Assembly: GCA_036508135.1 (NCBI GenBank)
Contig: DATCHW010000186.1
Location: 1 to 8,764 of the forward strand
Reading direction: 5' to 3'
DNA from: DATCHW01 sp036508135
GTDB lineage: Bacteria > Bacteroidota > Ignavibacteria > Tepidaquicellales > Tepidaquicellaceae
DNA: 8,764 nucleotides
The position numbers and the translations under genes are program-made. Shown here piece after piece: positions 6,009 to 8,764 of the stretch; within the stretch, counting starts at the first letter, position 1; each line of letters opens with the position of its first letter. The notes beneath the pieces were generated by a model. The model was not told where the DNA came from and made no database searches. It saw only the letters and a list, made by a program, of their open reading frames with translations.

Positions 6009-6680
6009 TCAAGATCTGATGTTTTTTGTCATTCTGTCAAATTCTTCCTTTGTAATTTCCCCATTGGCAACCCTTCTAGCCAATATTTCAGAGGTAGTAT
6101 CATGAGCTGCTGTTATTTTTTTTGATCTGAGAATTCCAAAAACGATTAATACAATAATGACGATTAATAACAGGAGAAAAAATCCTGCGGCAATACCGGC
6201 ATAGGCCAGATAACCCATCATTCCAGAAATATTCCATCTTGAATCGGTACCTGAATTATTATTACGACTTATATTATCATCATTCCATCCACCGACAATA
6301 GTTGAATTATTACCCATCATGCCTCCGCTCATGATATTCATCATGCCATTTGGGTAATCCGTAAGGTAATTGATCCCAATATTAATATGAAAAGCTTTAA
6401 GGGATTCTGAGCCATCCCCTCCAAGTCTGACGTCCATTTGGTCATGCATGGCTGTATTGCCAATCATTGCTTCCATCACAGAGTCACCCAATTCTTCAAG
6501 GGTTGCCTGACTGACCTTGGTTGCATCAATCTTATCTGAACTGCTGATCCCTTGCTCTGCTCTTATTTCTGTTAAAATTGTATCGACACTTTTAAGCTGC
6601 ATCTCTGCTGCAAAAGAAACACCGGCAAGAACAAAGCTGGTAAATATTGATAAGATTAGAATTAGAACAACTTTCTTCAT
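6009..6680 (-). CDS. Exported/membrane protein with Met-rich region, one TM helix and C-terminal SHOCT domain
   Basis: The 223-residue product has a signal peptide (1-24, VSFA-AE). An extracytoplasmic helical part follows (30-105) containing LEELGDSVMEAMIGNTAMHDQMD and a GGDGSESLKAFHINIG segment. Then come a Met/Gly/Asn-rich linker (112-150: GMMNIMSGGMMGNN), a membrane helix (158-184) and a cytosolic SHOCT domain (197-220: EILARRVANGEITKEEF). The methionines and histidines (H79, H98) could bind copper or another soft metal, but this is inference. The start has a weaker AAAGGAAG site 13 nt upstream; no better in-frame start exists. It heads a two-gene unit with the 80-residue SHOCT protein, so the two may form one membrane complex. 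The molecular function is unknown. Confidence 0.8.
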   Translation of the reverse strand: MKKVVLILILSIFTSFVLAGVSFAAEMQLKSVDTILTEIRAEQGISSSDKIDATKVSQATLEELGDSVMEAMIGNTAMHDQMDVRLGGDGSESLKAFHINIGINYLTDYPNGMMNIMSGGMMGNNSTIVGGWNDDNISRNNNSGTDSRWNISGMMGYLAYAGIAAGFFLLLLIVIIVLIVFGILRSKKITAAHDTTSEILARRVANGEITKEEFDRMTKNIRS

Positions 6681-6729
6681 CTTTCATAACACTTCCTTTC
6701 TATGATATTATTTTTATACCCAAAGAGAA

Positions 6730-6754
6730 TTATCTGAAACACCATTTCAGATAA
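6730..6754. promoter_or_regulatory. Perfect 10-bp dyad, candidate operator between divergent genes
   Basis: TTATCTGAAA-CACCA-TTTCAGATAA forms a perfect inverted repeat with a 5-nt centre. It lies 50 bp upstream of the SHOCT operon start and about 70 bp upstream of the divergent truncated 2Fe-2S gene. Neither side carries a T-run, which argues against a terminator. On the minus strand a TATAAA lies about 10-15 nt further downstream (near 6715), so the dyad would overlap the -35 region of the SHOCT operon. A regulator-binding site is therefore plausible. The regulator is unknown. Confidence 0.45.
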
Positions 6755-6825
6755 AGAGATCGATCCTTAATTTTTTTAAATTTTACAACTGTTCCGATTT
6801 TTACAATTGAGAAGGAGAGTTTTAT

Positions 6826-6885
6826 ATGAGAATTACAGAACACCCTATATTGGGCGATAGTAATAAAGGACCTTTAGGAAGCTAA
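6826..6885 (+). pseudogene. 5' stub of a small 2Fe-2S-binding protein gene, truncated by the IS element
   Basis: A good AAGGAGAG site (6812-6819) precedes an ATG at 6826, starting MRITEHPILGDSNKG. This matches the opening of the small 2Fe-2S ferredoxin-like proteins associated with amino-acid oxidases and dehydrogenases (proline or sarcosine oxidase-like), which are usually about 100 residues. After roughly 15 codons the sequence turns into the IS200/IS605 left end and the frame stops at 6885. The cysteine-containing part is missing here and may continue beyond the right end of the window. The family call rests on 10-15 residues. Confidence 0.5.
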
Positions 6886-6894
6886 GCGGGAAGC

Positions 6895-6915
6895 CACGGT
6901 AATTCAATTACCGTG
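6895..6915. repeat. Left-end subterminal hairpin of the IS element
   Basis: CACGGTAATT-C-AATTACCGTG is a perfect 10-bp inverted repeat. It shares the core CGGTAATTCAATTACCG, with one change, with the hairpin at the right end (8731-8751). Such hairpins are what TnpA recognises on single-stranded DNA. A second, overlapping fold is possible (GTGATG 6913-6918 with CATCAC 6926-6931), and the two could not form together. Confidence 0.8.
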
Positions 6916-6997
6916 ATGAAAGCGCCATCACGATCCTAATTATTTTTTTGCATTCTATTATTTTTCTATTTTTCTTAAGGACTTTTCTTACAGATTA

Positions 6998-7012
6998 TGC
7001 TATACTATGTGT
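6998..7012 (+). promoter_or_regulatory. Extended -10 promoter giving a likely leaderless tnpA transcript
   Basis: TGC TATACT (6998-7006) is a good extended -10 box. It ends only 6 nt before the ATG at 7013, so transcription would start at or next to the start codon. No ribosome site lies near either candidate ATG (7007 or 7013). The -35 region is poor, as often seen with extended -10 promoters. Confidence 0.5.
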
Positions 7013-7423
7013 ATGAAGAATAATCTAGTTCACGCAAGGACTTGCGTCTATAATGTTAACTACCATGTGGTCTGGTCAGTCAAGTATCGACGGCCGATTC
7101 TTAAGCACGACATTGAAATTGCGCTGAAACAAATGCTCCGGGCAATCGCTAATGATAAAGATTTTATCATTAGCGAGGTGGAAGTCGGCCATGCCGATCA
7201 TGTGCATGTGCTGATTTCAGCGCATCCAAAATTGTCAATTTCCTACATGGTTAAGATGCTCAAAGGCATTTCCGGCCGTAAACTGTTTGAACAATTTCCG
7301 GAAATCCGAACGCAACTCTGGAAAGGTCAATTGTGGAACCATTCTTATTATGTTGAAACGGTCGGTTCCATTCGCGAAGACATGATTGCGGCCTATATTA
7401 AAAAACAGGAGAAAGGATATTAA
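7013..7423 (+). CDS. tnpA: IS200/IS605 Y1 HUH transposase TnpA
   Basis: The product is the single-domain Y1 transposase that cuts and joins single-stranded IS ends, about 136 residues from the ATG at 7013 (138 from 7007). In the 138-residue numbering, the N-terminal strand reads YNVNYHVVWSVKYRRP. The metal-binding HUH motif is HVH (H65, H67) within GHADHVHVLI. The segment ISYMVKMLKGISGRKL is typical of the family, as is WNHSYYVETVG near 110-120. The catalytic tyrosine is Y130 in MIAAYIKKQ. All key residues are present, and the length is close to the family's usual size, so it looks intact. The 7013 start is preferred because the -10 box ends at 7006. The tnpB start follows 5 nt after the stop, with its ribosome site inside this gene's end. 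Confidence 0.93.
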   Translation: MKNNLVHARTCVYNVNYHVVWSVKYRRPILKHDIEIALKQMLRAIANDKDFIISEVEVGHADHVHVLISAHPKLSISYMVKMLKGISGRKLFEQFPEIRTQLWKGQLWNHSYYVETVGSIREDMIAAYIKKQEKGY

Positions 7424-7428
7424 AATCG

Positions 7429-8661
7429 ATGAAACTCAGTTGCAAAACGATTCTACGACCAACGAAACAACAGAAGTTAATCCTTGACAGCTACGCCTTT
7501 GCTGCTACCAAACTCTGGAACGTCGGCAACTACGAAAAACACAATTTTGAAAAGCTGGGTTTTACCGAGTTTCCAAACTGGTACGAACAAAAGAAACGCC
7601 TCAAAACACATCATTGGTTTAAAGCGATGCCATCCCAGACGGCACAAGAGGTTTTAAACGGATTGCACCAGGCCTGGAAAAGTTTTTTCACACTCACTGT
7701 GACCGGTGGCATTGCGGATCCGAAACCACCCTATTATAAAAAAGGTCTTTGCCATTTTTCAATCTTGAATAACGGATTTAAACAAGACGGCAATACGTTT
7801 GGCATCACGATTTCTAAACAGCAAAAAGCATTTTTGAATAAAACACACAATCTGAAAGTCAATTGTTTTAAACTTGAAATCCCCCGATTTCAAGACCTTT
7901 CAGTCATCAAGCAGCTGTGTTTTTATCCACAAAAAAATGGCACGTATCAAATAATTGCAGTCTATGAAATTCCTGACACGGAAACAATTGCCGATAATAA
8001 TCACTACCTTGCGATTGATCCTGGTGTTAACAATCTGGCGACCTGTTATGATTCCGATGGTTTCAGTTTTATTATTTCCGGCAGTCAGTACTTAAATGCC
8101 TGCCATTATTATAACAAAGAGATTGCCTGGCGTCAGTCGATTCTTGATACGATGGAACCTGACCGCAAAAGCTGTTCGAGCGCCATATCACGCCTGTTTC
8201 AGAAACGCAAACATACGATTGACGACGTGTTGCATAAAGCAACACGTTTAATTACAAACTATTGCTTAGCCAATGCAATTAACACGGTTATTCTCGGCGA
8301 TCTCACCGGAATCCGCAAAGATAAGGATCTCGGACATAAGAAAAATCAGGCGTTTCATTGCTTACCCTATCTGCAATTTTTTAAAATGCTTAACTACAAA
8401 TTGGCGCAGCACGGGATTGACCTCATCCATCAAAAAGAATATTACAGCAGCCAGTGCCCGCCGACGAGCTTGATCGTTTCAAAAACGTATGCCAAACCGG
8501 CTAATCGCAAAAAACGCGGGTGTTACGTCAATAATAACATTATTTATAACGCTGATTCCGTCGGGGCATTTAATATTCTTCGCTTATTTTTACAATCAAT
8601 AAGCAGCCCGCTTGTTTTTATTCCAATTGGATTATCAAATCCCATTAAAGTATCTGTGTAA
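7429..8661 (+). CDS. tnpB: TnpB RNA-guided RuvC nuclease, variant active site
   Basis: The 410-residue protein is TnpB, the accessory nuclease of IS200/IS605 elements, which cleaves DNA guided by an omega RNA and helps retain the element. The N-terminal part (1-180) is the recognition/wedge region (KLWNVGNYEKHNF, SQTAQEVLNGLHQAWKSFF). RuvC-I is LAIDPGVNNLATC (D197). RuvC-II has VILGDLTGIRK (G290-D291), where canonical members have E in place of G; E337 in QKEYYSSQC may replace it. RuvC-III is YNADSVGAFNI (D376). The usual CxxC zinc finger is absent (only C343 and C365 lie in that stretch). The GGAGAAAGGA ribosome site lies within the end of tnpA. It appears full length and unbroken. Nuclease activity is inferred from family knowledge. 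Confidence 0.9.
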   Translation: MKLSCKTILRPTKQQKLILDSYAFAATKLWNVGNYEKHNFEKLGFTEFPNWYEQKKRLKTHHWFKAMPSQTAQEVLNGLHQAWKSFFTLTVTGGIADPKPPYYKKGLCHFSILNNGFKQDGNTFGITISKQQKAFLNKTHNLKVNCFKLEIPRFQDLSVIKQLCFYPQKNGTYQIIAVYEIPDTETIADNNHYLAIDPGVNNLATCYDSDGFSFIISGSQYLNACHYYNKEIAWRQSILDTMEPDRKSCSSAISRLFQKRKHTIDDVLHKATRLITNYCLANAINTVILGDLTGIRKDKDLGHKKNQAFHCLPYLQFFKMLNYKLAQHGIDLIHQKEYYSSQCPPTSLIVSKTYAKPANRKKRGCYVNNNIIYNADSVGAFNILRLFLQSISSPLVFIPIGLSNPIKVSV

Positions 8662-8751
8662 CTGGCTAGCGCCAGTAGCAGTAGTGGACGCCTGAACCGT
8701 CCTGATGGAGTTTTCTCCCGCTCAAAGAAGCTCGGCAATTCAATTACCGAG
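8640..8751 (+). ncRNA. Candidate omega RNA (TnpB guide RNA scaffold)
   Basis: The region from the end of tnpB to the right-end hairpin holds four hairpins in a row. They are ACTGGC/GCCAGT with a TAGC loop (8661-8676), GGACG/CGTCC (8686-8702), GGAG/CTCC with a TTTT loop (8707-8718), and the right-end hairpin (8731-8751). In IS200/IS605 elements the guide RNA is made from exactly this position, with the guide taken from DNA just outside the right end. The exact 5' end, which may lie inside tnpB, and the exact 3' junction are not visible. Confidence 0.5.
8731..8751. repeat. Right-end hairpin of the IS element
   Basis: CTCGGCAATT-C-AATTACCGAG is a 10-bp inverted repeat with one mispair. It shares its core with the left-end hairpin (6895-6915), one base differing. 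The 13 nt after it (8752-8764) should include or approach the right cleavage site. Confidence 0.8.
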
Positions 8752-8764
8752 AGTCGCGTTCACA

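Larger units (their letters stand above)
6872..8764 (+). mobile_element. IS200/IS605-family insertion sequence with tnpA and tnpB (right boundary at or beyond window end)
   Basis: The unit has a left-end hairpin (6895-6915), tnpA, tnpB directly downstream on the same strand, and a right-end hairpin (8731-8751). There are no long terminal inverted repeats or target duplications, as expected for HUH single-strand transposition. Base composition is visibly more GC-rich than the flanking DNA, which suggests recent arrival from another host. The left edge is only approximate, within about 6868-6885, set by where the 2Fe-2S gene similarity stops. The right edge is after 8751. Confidence 0.85.

Noticed and set aside
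6730..6754. The perfect dyad as a rho-independent terminator
   Set aside because: The stem is AT-rich and no T-run follows on either strand; an operator is the better reading.
8544..8738. 64-codon minus-strand frame over the end of tnpB
   Set aside because: It is antisense to tnpB and the guide-RNA region, and has no support of its own.
1..8764. CRISPR arrays, tRNA or rRNA genes
   Set aside because: No regularly spaced repeats and no tRNA- or rRNA-like sequence were seen on either strand.

Overview
The window looks like chromosomal DNA of a low-GC, anaerobic Gram-positive bacterium, most likely a clostridium-class Firmicute. The evidence is AT-rich codon use, strong AGGAGG-type ribosome sites, an EtfB, a menaquinone-type methyltransferase, clostridial-style small SHOCT proteins and several mobile-element remnants. 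No species can be named from the sequence.

Region 1 (1-4054, all minus strand) reads as one operon-like block. In transcription order it holds a trans-polyprenyl diphosphate synthase (short, TTG start), an exported YtkA/FixH-like protein, a NapH-like membrane iron-sulfur protein, a 47-codon ORF resembling the N-terminus of a UbiA/MenA prenyltransferase, the methyltransferase MenG/UbiE, and the start of electron-transfer flavoprotein beta (etfB, cut by the window edge). Together they suggest synthesis of a prenylated quinone and its use in a flavin/Fe-S membrane electron-transfer chain. The prenyltransferase step seems to survive only as a fragment, and the prenyl synthase lacks a block after its second aspartate motif, so quinone synthesis from this locus may be altered or decaying.

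Region 2 (4298-5690) is a gene graveyard. A SAM-methyltransferase gene is broken by a 118-bp MITE-like element with 17-bp inverted ends and a 6-bp target duplication, and also by an in-frame stop further on. It is followed by a probable group II intron ORF-start remnant that abuts a probable transposase N-terminal fragment on the other strand, then about 200 bp that I cannot assign.

Region 3 (5661-6825) holds two adjacent minus-strand genes for membrane proteins that both end in a SHOCT domain. They have a strong palindromic terminator downstream and a perfect dyad in their upstream region.

Region 4 (6826-8764) is a more GC-rich IS200/IS605 element with tnpA (Y1 HUH transposase), tnpB (RuvC nuclease with a shifted catalytic glutamate and no evident zinc finger), near-identical hairpins at both ends, and a hairpin-rich 3' region that is a candidate omega RNA. 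It has inserted just after the first ~15 codons of a gene whose start resembles a small 2Fe-2S protein. The rest of that gene, if it survives, lies beyond the window.
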